Shown here piece by piece: positions 25,799-34,664 of a stretch of 43,806 nucleotides of DNA (its first letter is position 1; every line of letters starts with the position of its first letter). Under the pieces are notes generated by a model. That model saw only the letters and a list, made by a program, of their open reading frames with translations. It did not search any database and was not told the DNA's origin. Position numbers and translations under genes: made by a program. Origin of the DNA: Rhodospirillales bacterium. GTDB taxonomy: Bacteria; Pseudomonadota; Alphaproteobacteria; Dongiales; Dongiaceae. The stretch covers positions 1 to 43,806 of the forward strand of contig VFKA01000048.1 of assembly GCA_009885795.1 (NCBI GenBank), given 5' to 3'.

Positions 25799-26899
25799 CT
25801 ACCTCTTGCGATAACGGTGCGGAACGAATGGAAGGGACACGATGCGCGCCGGCAGCGCCTTGTCGCGCACCACGAGTTGCAGCGCTGCGCCGGGCGTTGC
25901 CGCCCCGGCCGCGACATAGCCCATCGCCACGGGACCATCGACGCTGGGGCCGAATCCGCCGCTGGTGATCTCGCCGACGGAACTTCCGCCGGCATCCTTG
26001 ATCTCGGCATGGGCGCGCGCCGGGGCTCGGCCATCGGGACGGATGCCGACGCGACGGCGGCGCGGACCTTCCGCCAGTTCGCGCGCGAACCTGGCAAAGC
26101 CGGGGAACCCGCCCGTGCCACGCCGGCGCCGGGCGACGGCCCATTCGAGGCCGGCCTCGACGGGCGAGGTCGAGGCATCGATGTCCTGGCCGTAGAGGCA
26201 GAGGCCCGCCTCCAGCCGCAGCGAATCGCGGGCACCCAGCCCAACAGGCTTCACGCCCGGCCGGTCGAGGAGTGCGCGGGCAAACCGCATGGCATGCCCC
26301 GCCGGCACCGAGATCTCGAATCCGTCCTCGCCGGTGTATCCCGATCTCGTGACGAAGAGGCCGGCGCCGTTCCAGACGAAGCGCGCGGCGCCCATGAAGA
26401 CGAGGCGCCCGACTCCGGGCACCAGGGGTTCGAGCGCGCTTTCCGCCTTGGGTCCCTGCAGCGCCAGAAGCGCGTGATCGTCGAGGATGCCGACACGCGC
26501 GCCGGCGCCGGCGGCGCCTTGCAGGCGGGCGAAATCGGCGGTCTTGCAGGCGGCGTTGACGACGACGACGTAGAGGTCGCCGGCATTGGCGATCATGAGA
26601 TCGTCGTCGATGCCGCCTTGCTCATTGGTGAAGAGCGTGTAGCGCTGGCGGCCTTCGCCCAGGCCGGCGATGTCGGCCGTGGTCAGGCTTTCGAGCATGG
26701 CGGCGGCCTTCGGGCCCGATACCCAGGCCTGGCCCATATGCGAGACATCGAAGAGACCCGCCGCTTCGCGCGTCCCCAGATGTTCGGCGAGGATTCCGGG
26801 TAGATACTGCACCGGCATTTCGTAGCCGGCGAACGGCACCATCCTGGCGCCGAGCTCGCGGTGGAGATCGTAAAGCGGCGTGCGCAGCAACGAATTCAA
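25799..26899 (-). CDS. gcvT: Aminomethyltransferase (glycine cleavage T protein)
   Basis: Transfers the methylene from aminomethyl-H-protein to tetrahydrofolate. With TTG 26899 the protein is 366 residues and begins with the family N-terminus (LLRTPLYDLHRELGARMVPF). TTG is chosen because GGAGGG lies 5-6 bases upstream and the upstream in-frame ATGs (26947, 26983) would lie at or inside the riboswitch. Markers are PVQYLPGILAEHLGTREAAG, FDVSHMGQ, TRSGYTGEDGFEISVP and LGARDSLRLEAGLCLYGQDI. It leads the gcvT-H-PA-PB operon. Confidence 0.93.
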   Translation of the reverse strand: MNSLLRTPLYDLHRELGARMVPFAGYEMPVQYLPGILAEHLGTREAAGLFDVSHMGQAWVSGPKAAAMLESLTTADIAGLGEGRQRYTLFTNEQGGIDDDLMIANAGDLYVVVVNAACKTADFARLQGAAGAGARVGILDDHALLALQGPKAESALEPLVPGVGRLVFMGAARFVWNGAGLFVTRSGYTGEDGFEISVPAGHAMRFARALLDRPGVKPVGLGARDSLRLEAGLCLYGQDIDASTSPVEAGLEWAVARRRRGTGGFPGFARFARELAEGPRRRRVGIRPDGRAPARAHAEIKDAGGSSVGEITSGGFGPSVDGPVAMGYVAAGAATPGAALQLVVRDKALPARIVSLPFVPHRYRKR

Positions 26900-26949
26900 G
26901 CGAGCCCTCCGACACGGATCCAAGGTCCGGACATGCGTCAAGCGCATCC

Positions 26950-27143
26950 GGCCCCATCTGTCTTCGGACCTGAGAGATTTCACCGGAGCGATGGCGAATG
27001 CTCCGACTTACCCCATCGGTGAGGCGCGTTCCCACGCCTGCTTTCCAGAGTGCTTCCCCGCGCGGTCCCTTTTGCCTGAGAGTTTCCGGGGCGGTTGCTC
27101 CTTCGGCGCCGGCCCTTCTTCGACCGGACTCTCCCGCGCGTGT
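26950..27143 (-). promoter_or_regulatory. Tandem glycine riboswitch upstream of gcvT
   Basis: On the minus strand two aptamers of the glycine riboswitch are recognisable. The first (27143 to about 27060) has GGGAGAGTCC, CCGAAGGAGCAA and CTCTCAGGCAAAAGGGACCG. The second (about 27055 to 26950) has CTCTGGAAAGC and ends CTCTCAGGTCCGAAGACAGA. Both share the diagnostic ACTCTCAGG / TCTCTCAGG element. It sits about 50 bases before the gcvT start, so glycine should switch on its own breakdown operon, as in other bacteria. Confidence 0.92.
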
Positions 27144-27207
27144 CGTCAGCTTGAACGCCGCCACCTTCCCCGGAGTCCGATTCCGGGTCAAGCGCCAATT
27201 CGGGCCG

Positions 27208-27747
27208 CTACTGGGCCAGTTTCCGGTTGAAGGCGAGTTCGTCCTCGGTGAGCTCGAAGCCGAAGAAGATGACGTACCGCACGCCCTCCTCGCCTTGGCG
27301 GATCGGGATTTCCTGCTCCAGCTCCTCGATCTGGCTGGCGCGGGTATGGTTGCCGGGAAAATCGACGCCGGTTTCGAAGACCTCGCGCCCGACGATCTGC
27401 TTGTCGCGCGTCGACACCGCCACGAAATAGCGGAAATCGGCGCGGCGCGTCGTATCGGCGGGCCCGCGCGAAACGACGAAACGAATCCGCGAAGCGACGG
27501 TAATCGTATCGCTGCCGGTGCTGCAGGCCGCGGAAATATCGGTAAGCTCGGCCTCGAACAGCACGTCGGTGAGATCGCGGCCCGCGCCGGTGAAGCGGGT
27601 CAGCTTCGCCGCGTCCTCGACCTTGGCCACCACCGGGCAGGGCGGCGGGACCGTCGGGGTTATGATCGAGCTCATGGTCTCGCAGCCGGCAAGCGCCAGG
27701 GCGAGCGCCAGAGTCAGGCCGGCGCTATAGCGACTTGTGCGTGCCAT
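27208..27747 (-). CDS. Putative outer-membrane or periplasmic lipoprotein, function unknown
   Basis: ATG 27747 gives 179 residues with a lipoprotein signal: basic n-region (ARTSR), hydrophobic LTLALALALAGC and lipobox Cys22. The mature part is a beta-rich domain (VLFEAELTDISAACSTGSD, IRFVVSRGPADTTRRADFRY, FVAVSTRDKQIVGREVF) that recurs in alphaproteobacterial lipoproteins of unknown role. The frame is open upstream to 27930, but that part overlaps the CDGSH gene and lacks the signal. The start overlaps the CDGSH gene by 23 bases, so the two are probably co-transcribed. Confidence 0.8.
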   Translation of the reverse strand: MARTSRYSAGLTLALALALAGCETMSSIITPTVPPPCPVVAKVEDAAKLTRFTGAGRDLTDVLFEAELTDISAACSTGSDTITVASRIRFVVSRGPADTTRRADFRYFVAVSTRDKQIVGREVFETGVDFPGNHTRASQIEELEQEIPIRQGEEGVRYVIFFGFELTEDELAFNRKLAQ

Positions 27748-27964
27748 CGCAGAACGGCGGCGTCTTGGTGTGCTTGCATCCGCAGAGCCAAACCTGCTTT
27801 GCTTCCGCGGCCTCGAAGGGGCGAGGGGAAAGCCCCGTGCCCTTGTGCGAGCTGTCGCAGAAGGGCTGTTTGGCGCTACGCCCGCAGGCGCACCAGAAAT
27901 ACTTCTTGCCGGCCTCCACGGCCACGGCATAGGGCGCCTTTTGCGGTGAAATCGGTGTTGTCAT
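27725..27964 (-). CDS. CDGSH-type iron-sulfur protein (two motifs)
   Basis: A 79-residue protein with two CDGSH-like zinc-finger motifs: CACGRSAKQPFCDSSH and CGCKHTKTPPFCDGTH. Each provides Cys, Cys, Cys and His for a [2Fe-2S] cluster, so two clusters are predicted. Proteins of this mitoNEET-like type are small electron or cluster carriers. There is no signal peptide, so it is cytoplasmic. It is divergent from ispH, whose product is itself an iron-sulfur enzyme; a functional link is possible but only inferred from position. Confidence 0.9.
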   Translation of the reverse strand: MTTPISPQKAPYAVAVEAGKKYFWCACGRSAKQPFCDSSHKGTGLSPRPFEAAEAKQVWLCGCKHTKTPPFCDGTHKSL

Positions 27965-28003
27965 GACCCCTTCCCTGACGGCCCGCGGACACTATACTAG
28001 GGC

Positions 28004-29044
28004 ATGGCAACGCGCGACCATTCCAGCAGTATCGGCGGGACTGTAGTGAACAGCCGTGGCTTCCACAAGGGCGCCAGGGAACCATCCTACGCCCGGGCGA
28101 ACCAGCTGCCGCTCACGATCCTTTTGTCCTCGCCGCGCGGGTTCTGCGCCGGAGTCGACCGCGCCATCCTGATCGTCGAAAAGGCGCTCGAATCCTATGG
28201 CGCGCCCGTCTACGTGCGCCACGAGATCGTGCACAACCGCTACGTGGTGGAAAGCCTGGAGGCCAAGGGCGCGGTGTTCGTGGACGAGCTCGACCAGGTG
28301 CCCGATGACGGGCAGCCGGTGGTTTTCTCCGCCCACGGCGTGCCGAAATCGGTTCCCGACGAGGCGACGCGGCGGAGCATGTTCTTTCTCGACGCCACCT
28401 GCCCGCTGGTCAGCAAGGTACACCACGAGGCCGAGCGCCATTTCAACGCCGGCCGCCACATCCTGCTCATCGGCCATGCCGGCCATCCGGAAATCATCGG
28501 CACGATGGGGCAGTTGCCGGCCGGAGCGGTCACGCTGGTCGAGACGCGCGAACAGGTGGCGGCGATCCGTGTCGAGGACGACACCAAACTCGCCTACATC
28601 ACCCAGACGACGCTCTCCATCGACGACGCCGCCGGCATCATCGACGCCCTGAAGGCGCGGTTCCCCCGGATCAAGGGCCCGCGCAAGGAAGATATCTGCT
28701 ACGCCACCACCAACCGCCAGCAGGCGGTGAAGGCCATCGCCGCTCGGTGCGAGGCGATCCTGGTGGTGGGCGCGCCCAATTCCTCGAATTCCATGCGGCT
28801 TGTCGAAGTGGCGCTGGCCGCCGGCTGCCCGCGAGCCAAGCTGGTGCAGCGGGCCGCCGAAATCGACTGGTCCTGGCTCGACGGCGTCGAACGCCTCGGG
28901 CTGACCGCGGGGGCCTCGGCGCCCGAAGTGCTGGTGCGGGAGGTGATCGAGGCCTGCCGGGCGCGCTACAACGTCACCATGGAAGAGATTCCGGTGATCG
29001 CCGAAAACGTCCACTTCAAGCTGCCCCGGCCGTTGATCGCTTAA
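28004..29044 (+). CDS. ispH: 4-hydroxy-3-methylbut-2-enyl diphosphate reductase
   Basis: Last enzyme of the MEP isoprenoid pathway, making IPP and DMAPP. The [4Fe-4S] ligands are Cys48 ([12 protein letters not shown]), the Cys in [13 protein letters not shown] and the Cys in [10 protein letters not shown]. The conserved Glu and His are in [13 protein letters not shown] and [12 protein letters not shown]. With ATG 28004 there are about 38 residues before the usual family start, so a later GTG start is possible. It is followed by thrB and rnhA, a common alphaproteobacterial neighbourhood. Confidence 0.95.
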   Translation: MATRDHSSSIGGTVVNSRGFHKGAREPSYARANQLPLTILLSSPRGFCAGVDRAILIVEKALESYGAPVYVRHEIVHNRYVVESLEAKGAVFVDELDQVPDDGQPVVFSAHGVPKSVPDEATRRSMFFLDATCPLVSKVHHEAERHFNAGRHILLIGHAGHPEIIGTMGQLPAGAVTLVETREQVAAIRVEDDTKLAYITQTTLSIDDAAGIIDALKARFPRIKGPRKEDICYATTNRQQAVKAIAARCEAILVVGAPNSSNSMRLVEVALAAGCPRAKLVQRAAEIDWSWLDGVERLGLTAGASAPEVLVREVIEACRARYNVTMEEIPVIAENVHFKLPRPLIA

Positions 29045-29090
29045 GGTGTCCTTGCGCGGAAGGCTTGCGCTGGGCTAACCCTGCCACGCC

Positions 29091-30053
29091 ATGGCCGTAT
29101 ACACCGAAGTCCCCGACAGCGAGCTTGAAGCCTTCCTCGGCGCCTACGATCTGGGTCGAGTGATGTCGTGCAAGGGCATCGCCGAGGGCGTCGAGAACAG
29201 CAACTTTCTGCTGCGCACCGGTCAAGGCGCCTTCATCCTCACCCTCTATGAAAAGCGGGTGAAGCGCGAGGACCTGCCATTCTTCCTCGGGCTCATGGAC
29301 CATCTAGCCGCGCGCGGCATCCACTGCCCGACGCCCATTAAGCGGCGCGACGGCGAAACCCTGAGCGAGCTTTGCGGCAGGCCGGCGGCCATCATCAGCT
29401 TTCTCGAAGGCCTGTGGCCGCGCCGGCCGACCGCGCGGCACTGTCAATTGCTGGGCGCGGCGTTGGCGCGCATGCACTTCGCCGGCGCCGATTTCCCATT
29501 GCGCCGGCCCAACAACCTGTCGGTCGAAGGCTGGCATCCGCTGTTCCAGGCCTGCGCCGGGCGCGCCGACAGCGTGAAGGCGGGACTTGCCGAGGAGGTC
29601 GCGCGCGAACTGGCCGCGGTTAGCGATTCCTGGCCCGGCGATCTCGCCACCGGCGTCATCCATGCCGACCTCTTTCCCGACAACGTGTTCTTCCTGGGCG
29701 ATCGGCTGTCGGGGATCATCGATTTCTACTTCGCCTGCAACGATTCCCTAGCCTACGATTTGGGGGTGTGCCTCAACGCCTGGTGCTTCGAGCCCGACCA
29801 CAGCTTCAACGCGACCAAGGCCCGCGCCTTGATCGGCGCCTATCGCCGGCAGCGCTACATGCCGCCGGAAGAGATCGCGGCCTTGCCGCTGCTGGCGCGC
29901 GGCAGCGCGCTCAGGTTCCTGCTGACCCGGCTCTATGACTGGCTCCATCACCCGGACGGCGCCTTCGTGAAGCCGAAGGATCCGCTCGAATATCTCCATA
30001 AGCTCCGCTTCCACGCCAAGGTGCGCGACATGGCCGGCTACGGGCTGGGATAG
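29091..30053 (+). CDS. thrB: Homoserine kinase, phosphotransferase type
   Basis: Phosphorylates homoserine in threonine synthesis. At 320 residues it belongs to the aminoglycoside-phosphotransferase-fold ThrB found in alphaproteobacteria, not the GHMP type. Markers are [35 protein letters not shown], the catalytic loop [13 protein letters not shown] (His-x-Asp ... Asn) and the metal-binding [17 protein letters not shown]. It ends before rnhA with a 7-base gap. The next step, thrC, lies at 35918-37324 on the other strand. Confidence 0.94.
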   Translation: MAVYTEVPDSELEAFLGAYDLGRVMSCKGIAEGVENSNFLLRTGQGAFILTLYEKRVKREDLPFFLGLMDHLAARGIHCPTPIKRRDGETLSELCGRPAAIISFLEGLWPRRPTARHCQLLGAALARMHFAGADFPLRRPNNLSVEGWHPLFQACAGRADSVKAGLAEEVARELAAVSDSWPGDLATGVIHADLFPDNVFFLGDRLSGIIDFYFACNDSLAYDLGVCLNAWCFEPDHSFNATKARALIGAYRRQRYMPPEEIAALPLLARGSALRFLLTRLYDWLHHPDGAFVKPKDPLEYLHKLRFHAKVRDMAGYGLG

Positions 30054-30060
30054 GCGAAGT

Positions 30061-30516
30061 TTGGTCCCGCCCTCCGTCAAGGTCTATACCGACGGTGCCT
30101 GCAGCGGCAATCCAGGCCCGGGCGGTTGGGGCGTTCTCCTGCTTTACGGCGACGTGGAAAAGGAGCTCTCCGGCGGCGAGCCCGCGACGACGAACAACCG
30201 CATGGAGATGATGGCGGCGATCCGGGCCCTGGAATCGCTGACGCGCGACGCGGCCGTCGAGCTCTATACCGACAGCACCTATGTGCGCGATGGCATCACC
30301 AAGTGGCTGCCGCAATGGAAGCGGCGCGGCTGGCGCACCGCCGACAAGAAACCGGTCAAGAACATCGACCTGTGGCAGCGGCTCGAAGAGGCCATCGGCG
30401 GGCACCGCGTCACCTGGCATTGGGTGCGGGGACACACCGGGCATGACGGCAACGAACGCGCCGACGCGCTGGCAAGGCAGGGGCTCGAGGCGACGAGGCA
30501 AGACCGCCGCGGCTGA
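30061..30516 (+). CDS. rnhA: Ribonuclease HI
   Basis: Removes RNA from RNA-DNA hybrids. It is 151 residues, of the E. coli type. The catalytic acidic residues are Asp11 ([16 protein letters not shown]), Glu49 ([10 protein letters not shown]), Asp71 ([12 protein letters not shown]) and Asp135 ([10 protein letters not shown]); His126 is in RGHTGH. The basic handle [16 protein letters not shown] is present. TTG 30061 is the likely start, 7 bases after thrB, giving a standard N-terminus. Seven-base inverted arms (30519-30525, 30544-30550) lie between this gene and the convergent peroxiredoxin gene. Confidence 0.95.
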   Translation: MVPPSVKVYTDGACSGNPGPGGWGVLLLYGDVEKELSGGEPATTNNRMEMMAAIRALESLTRDAAVELYTDSTYVRDGITKWLPQWKRRGWRTADKKPVKNIDLWQRLEEAIGGHRVTWHWVRGHTGHDGNERADALARQGLEATRQDRRG

Positions 30517-30542
30517 TCCGCTCTAGGCCGAACCCACTCCCG

Positions 30543-31025
30543 TTAGAGCGCCTTCAGCACTGCCTCCGCGCTCGACACCTCGAAGGCGCCCGGCGCCTCG
30601 ACGTTCAGCGTCTTAACGACGCCGTTCTCGACGACGATGGCGTAGCGCTGGGCGCGCAGGCCCATGCCGTACTTGGCGGCATCCATGGTGAGGCCGACGG
30701 CCTTGGAGAAATCGCCGTTGCCGTCGGCCAGCATCGTCACCTTGCCGTCCGCATGCTGCTGCTTGCCCCAGGCATCCATGACATAGGCGTCGTTGACCGA
30801 GAGGCAGGCGATGGTATCGACGCCCTTGGCCTTCAACTTGTCGGCGTGATTGACGAAGCCGGGCAGATGCTTGGCCGAGCAGGTGGGGGTGAAGGCGCCC
30901 GGCAGCGCGAACACGACCACCTTCTTGCCCTTGAAGAGCTCGTCCGTGGTGATCTTCTTGGGGCCGTCCGCGCCCATGACCTGGAGGGTTATGGACGGAA
31001 TCTTGTCGTTGACCTTGATCGTCAT
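30543..31025 (-). CDS. Peroxiredoxin, Prx5 / redoxin type
   Basis: Thiol peroxidase of 160 residues. The peroxidatic Cys49 is in the motif PGAFTPTCSAKHLPGFV, characteristic of Prx5; a second Cys, Cys74, is in DTIACLSVND. The segments MTIKVNDKIPSITLQVMG and GLRAQRYAIVVENGVV are typical. ATG 31025 follows AAGGAACTGG. It probably reduces hydroperoxides in the cytoplasm using glutathione or glutaredoxin. Prx5-type genes often sit near thrB and rnhA in alphaproteobacteria. Confidence 0.93.
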   Translation of the reverse strand: MTIKVNDKIPSITLQVMGADGPKKITTDELFKGKKVVVFALPGAFTPTCSAKHLPGFVNHADKLKAKGVDTIACLSVNDAYVMDAWGKQQHADGKVTMLADGNGDFSKAVGLTMDAAKYGMGLRAQRYAIVVENGVVKTLNVEAPGAFEVSSAEAVLKAL

Positions 31026-31098
31026 TTCCAGTTCCTTTCGATGAGGGATGTCTTGGCGAGACTCTAATGGCGCCGGCGAAACTGTCCAGCCCCCCTCG

Positions 31099-33171
31099 TC
31101 AGCCGCCGGCCGCCCGCACGGCGTCCAGCACCGCCTCTTCACTCAAGAGTTCCGGCAAGGCGATGCCGCCCGGCGCGCTCGGCCCATAGACGGCGTTGAA
31201 GGGGATGCCATAGCGCCCGAAGCTCGCCAGATAGTGGGCGATCGCGTCGCTGGGCAGAGTCCAATCAGCCTGCATCGCCACGACATCGGGCCGGGCGAGG
31301 CGCGCCGAAACGCGCTCAGTGTCAAGCACCAGCCCCTTGTTGACGAGGCAGGTGATGCACCATTCCGCCGTCACGTCGACGAAGACGATCCGCCCCTCGA
31401 CGACGAGCTCCGAGATCCGGGCGGTGTCGAAAGCCGTCCAGCGCCGGTCCGGCGCCGCCGTCCCGCTGTCGTCGCGCCCGAGCCCCGCCGATGCCGCCAA
31501 CGCCAGAATCGAGAGCAGTCCCACCGCCGCCGGCGAGGCGAGCCGCAACCCCTTCGGCCACCGCCGTCGCGCCCACAAGGCCCCCGCCGCCAGGATCATC
31601 GCCGCCGCCACCACCCCGACCGACAAGCCGCCCGAGCCGGCGGCAAGGATCGTCAGCAGCCAGATCGCGGTACCGGCGAGCGCCAACCCCAGGACGAACC
31701 TGAACCACAGCATCCAGCCGCCCGGCCTCGGCAGCAGCGTCACCAGGCGCGGCCAGGCGGCAACGGCGAAATAGGGGGCCGCAAGCCCAACGCCCAAGGC
31801 CAGCATGATAGCCACGATCTCGACTGGGCCGCGGGCGAGGGCGAAGCCGACGGCGGTGCCGACGAACGGCGCCGAGCAGGGTGTCGCCAGCAGCGTCGCC
31901 ATGATTCCGGTGAAGAAACTGCCGGCTAGGCTCGGACGTCCACCCCTTGCCGCCGCGTCGCCGACCCAGCCGGGAATCGCCACGTCGAACCAGCCCCAGA
32001 GATTGCAGGCGAACAGCGTGAGCAGCACGATCATCGCCGCCAGGAACACGGGCTGCTGGAACTGGAAACCCCAGCCGATGGCGATGCCAGCCGCCTTGAG
32101 CAATGCCAGCGCCAGTGCGAGCGCGAGAAACGCCGCGAGGATTCCGGCCGCCGTCGCCAGGAACGACGTCCTGATTTGCCGCAGCGGCGCGCCCGCCAGG
32201 CCGAGAGCGCCGGCTAGCTTCAACGACAGAACCGGCAGGACGCACGGCATGAGATTGAGGACGAGGCCGCCGAGGACGGCCAGCGCCAGCACGGCGAGAA
32301 GACCGTCGGCGGAACCTGGAACCACCGCCTCGCCCGGCGCCAACGCGCGTTCGAGCCCGCGGCTGCCATCGACGAGTGTCAGCGTCAATGGGGCTTGCGC
32401 GAAGGCGGGCGCTCCCTTGTCGGCGCCGACCTTGACGGAGAGGATCGCGCGGTGCCCGTCATCCATGATCGCGACGTCGGGCGCGGCGAAATAGAGGCCG
32501 GGCGGCCCCTCGACGATGAGATCGGGGGCGGTGAAGGGAATGGTCGAGCGCGCGACGACGGTGAGCACGCCCTCGCCTTCCCCGCCGAGGCGCACGCTGT
32601 CGAAGCCGAGGCCGTGGGCGCTGCCGTCGCCCGGAACCTGGACTCGGAAGCGGTCGATGAGCTGAACCATCGGCGTCGGCGCCGCCGGCCCGGCCGGCAG
32701 GTCGAGCGCCAACTCCGCCGTCAACGGAACGCAGATCGCCTCGCAGACGAGATAGTCGATCCTGGCGCGCAAGGCCATCGGTTCGCCCGGCCGCTCCGGC
32801 CTCGCGATCACGGGGAACACGACCTCGTCGCCATACCCGAACGTCTCCAAGCCGAAGAGCGTGAAGCGGTGCGGCACGGGCCATTTCATGTCGGCGCCGG
32901 CGAGGTTGGTCGAACCCGCCCAGTCCACCCGTACCGGCAGCCCGGCATCGCCCGGCGAGCGCCAGTAGGTTTTCCAACCGGGTTGAAGTTGAATCTGAAC
33001 GCCAAGCGGAATCGCCCCGCCGTCACCGACCGCCGACACAGCAGAGACCAGGCGCGCCGATGCCATGTCGGCTCGAACCCAATCGCCGGCGCCGGATTCC
33101 GCCGCCAGCGCGGACCCGGCCGAGATCAGCGCGATCGCCGCGCCGAAAATCATCGTTAAGAGCCGGCGCAT
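31099..33171 (-). CDS. DsbD/ScsB-type thiol:disulfide interchange protein
   Basis: Inner-membrane reductant conduit of 690 residues. Signal peptide residues 1-22 precede an N-terminal periplasmic DsbD-alpha-like domain (about 25-290, Cys pair in DYLVCEAICVPL). The membrane domain (about 290-560) has the redox cysteines in NLMPCVLPVLSLKL and LATPCSAPFVGT. A C-terminal thioredoxin domain has WCITC. The architecture matches ScsB and related DsbD homologues, which pass electrons from cytoplasmic thioredoxin to the periplasm. ATG 33171 starts a clean signal peptide; an ATG at 33213 adds 14 residues and is a real alternative. It is the reductive counterpart to the DsbA/DsbB pair at 14539-16344. Confidence 0.9.
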   Translation of the reverse strand: MRRLLTMIFGAAIALISAGSALAAESGAGDWVRADMASARLVSAVSAVGDGGAIPLGVQIQLQPGWKTYWRSPGDAGLPVRVDWAGSTNLAGADMKWPVPHRFTLFGLETFGYGDEVVFPVIARPERPGEPMALRARIDYLVCEAICVPLTAELALDLPAGPAAPTPMVQLIDRFRVQVPGDGSAHGLGFDSVRLGGEGEGVLTVVARSTIPFTAPDLIVEGPPGLYFAAPDVAIMDDGHRAILSVKVGADKGAPAFAQAPLTLTLVDGSRGLERALAPGEAVVPGSADGLLAVLALAVLGGLVLNLMPCVLPVLSLKLAGALGLAGAPLRQIRTSFLATAAGILAAFLALALALALLKAAGIAIGWGFQFQQPVFLAAMIVLLTLFACNLWGWFDVAIPGWVGDAAARGGRPSLAGSFFTGIMATLLATPCSAPFVGTAVGFALARGPVEIVAIMLALGVGLAAPYFAVAAWPRLVTLLPRPGGWMLWFRFVLGLALAGTAIWLLTILAAGSGGLSVGVVAAAMILAAGALWARRRWPKGLRLASPAAVGLLSILALAASAGLGRDDSGTAAPDRRWTAFDTARISELVVEGRIVFVDVTAEWCITCLVNKGLVLDTERVSARLARPDVVAMQADWTLPSDAIAHYLASFGRYGIPFNAVYGPSAPGGIALPELLSEEAVLDAVRAAGG

Positions 33172-33320
33172 CGCCGATCCAGGTCGCACAGGGGGCCTCC
33201 GACGCTCCGACATGCCACGCCCTATATAAGGTCTCGCACCCGCCCGTTCCTCACTTTTGCGTGTAGGCCCGGACTCTGCTAATATCGCCGACGGCGCCGC
33301 CCGCGCCATCCTTGAGGATC

Positions 33321-33890
33321 ATGAGCGAAAAGGCGCCGAATCACTTCGCCGGTCAACTACTGGTCGCCATGCCGCAAATGCGCGACCGGCGGTTTGCGCG
33401 CAGCGTCATTTATATGTGCGCTCACAATCCGGAAGGCGCCATGGGGTTGGTGGTGAACCGGCTCGTGGGCTCGCTGAAGTTTCCCGAGCTTCTCACCCAG
33501 CTCGGCATCGAAGCCAAACCGGGCCTTGACGAGATCCGCGTTCACTTCGGCGGTCCGGTCGAATCCGGCCGCGGCTTCGTCCTGCATTCGGCCGACTACG
33601 TCCGCGACGGGACCATGGTGGTGAACAACGAGATCGCGCTCACCGCCACCGTCGACATCTTGAAGGCGATCGCCGGGGGCGAGGGCCCGCGCCAGAGTCT
33701 GTTGGCGCTCGGCTATGCCGGATGGGGGCCGGGCCAGCTCGACACCGAGATGCAGGCGAATGGCTGGCTCACCGTGCCCGCCGATTTCGGCCTCGTGTTC
33801 GACGACAACGTCGATGACAAGTGGACGCGCGCGATCGGCAAGATCGGGGTCAATCTCCAGCATCTGTCCGGCGAGGCCGGGCACGCGTAG
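33321..33890 (+). CDS. YqgE/AlgH family protein (UPF0301)
   Basis: A 189-residue protein with the UPF0301 signature: FAGQLLVAMPQMRDRRFARS, VIYMCAHNPEGAMGLVVNR, VHFGGPVESGRGFVLHS and ALGYAGWGPGQLDTEM. The family has a known fold but no settled biochemical role; AlgH in Pseudomonas was linked to alginate regulation. ATG 33321 is preferred to TTG 33312. It is divergent from the DsbD/ScsB-type gene. Confidence 0.93.
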   Translation: MSEKAPNHFAGQLLVAMPQMRDRRFARSVIYMCAHNPEGAMGLVVNRLVGSLKFPELLTQLGIEAKPGLDEIRVHFGGPVESGRGFVLHSADYVRDGTMVVNNEIALTATVDILKAIAGGEGPRQSLLALGYAGWGPGQLDTEMQANGWLTVPADFGLVFDDNVDDKWTRAIGKIGVNLQHLSGEAGHA

Positions 33891-33942
33891 CGCGGAATCG
33901 CCCAACCAAAGTCTCAGATTCCATTTTCATTTCTGGTTGTCA

Positions 33943-34011
33943 TACCGGCGAAAGCCGGTATCCATCTCGACTTTCCGCGATGTTGGCGCCATGGGCACCG
34001 GCGTTCGCCGG
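33943..34011. repeat. Pair of CCGGCGAAAGCCGG-type hairpins
   Basis: TACCGGCGAAAGCCGGTA (33943-33960) and CCGGCGTTCGCCGG (33998-34011) are each palindromic, and flanking GTCAT... and ...GGCGACATC make the unit roughly symmetrical. It matches the widespread proteobacterial extragenic element with GTCAT and CGGCGAAAGCCGG arms. It lies between convergent yqgE and GNAT genes and may act as a terminator. Confidence 0.7.
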
Positions 34012-34053
34012 GGCGACATCGAGAGTCGGCCCGATCCCGCTACCCGCGCCTCG

Positions 34054-34644
34054 TCAGCCGCGCCGGTCCTCGGCCAGCATGGCGAAGAGAACGTGATCCT
34101 CCCAGGCGCCATTGATACGCAAATAGGCGCGCGCCAATCCTTCGTCCTTGAACCCCTGCTTCAATAGCAACCGGCGGCTCGCCTCGTTGCGCGGCAAACA
34201 GGCCGCCTCGACGCGGTGCAGGCCCAGCCGGTCGAAGGCGAAGGGAACGAGCGCGCCGACCGCTTCGCCCATGAAGCCCTGATTGGCGAACTCGGCGCCG
34301 ACCCAATAGCCGAGGCTGGCGGCTTGCGCCACGCCGCGGCGTACATGGCGCAGCGCCAACCCGCCCAGGAATGCATGGTCGGCGCGCCGGAAGATGTGGA
34401 AGCCGTAGCTGGCATCGGTATGCCATTCGAGCGCCGACTGGCGCATGGCGCGGCGATAGGCGGCATGGGTCAGCGCGTCGCTGGCCCAGCTTGGCTCCCA
34501 AGGGGCCAGGAACTCGCGGCTGCGCGCGCGCAAACCCGCCCAGGCATGCCAATCGCGATAGCGCGGCGGCTGGAGATAGACGCGCTCGGCATCCAGCCGG
34601 TGGCCACGCGGGATGTAGAATCGGCCGAGACCGAATTTAAGCAT
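34054..34644 (-). CDS. GNAT-family N-acetyltransferase, RimJ/RimL-like
   Basis: A 196-residue acetyltransferase. The protein begins with a RimJ-like substrate part (VYLQPPRYRDWHAWAGLRAR, SREFLAPWEPSW) and has LGYWVGAEFANQGFMGEAVG, the acetyl-CoA-binding strand-loop-helix, then HRVEAACLPRNEASRRLLLK and GFKDEGLARAYLRING. Homologues acetylate the N-terminus of ribosomal proteins or small amines. It is 20 bases after the M16 peptidase stop in a thrC-M16-GNAT run that is conserved in alphaproteobacteria. The substrate is unknown. Confidence 0.9.
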   Translation of the reverse strand: MLKFGLGRFYIPRGHRLDAERVYLQPPRYRDWHAWAGLRARSREFLAPWEPSWASDALTHAAYRRAMRQSALEWHTDASYGFHIFRRADHAFLGGLALRHVRRGVAQAASLGYWVGAEFANQGFMGEAVGALVPFAFDRLGLHRVEAACLPRNEASRRLLLKQGFKDEGLARAYLRINGAWEDHVLFAMLAEDRRG

Positions 34645-34664
34645 GACGCGGCCCGGCGCGCTTC

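Noticed and set aside
26899-26983. Longer gcvT start at 26983
   Set aside because: It would lie inside the glycine riboswitch; TTG 26899 has a ribosome site and gives the family N-terminus.
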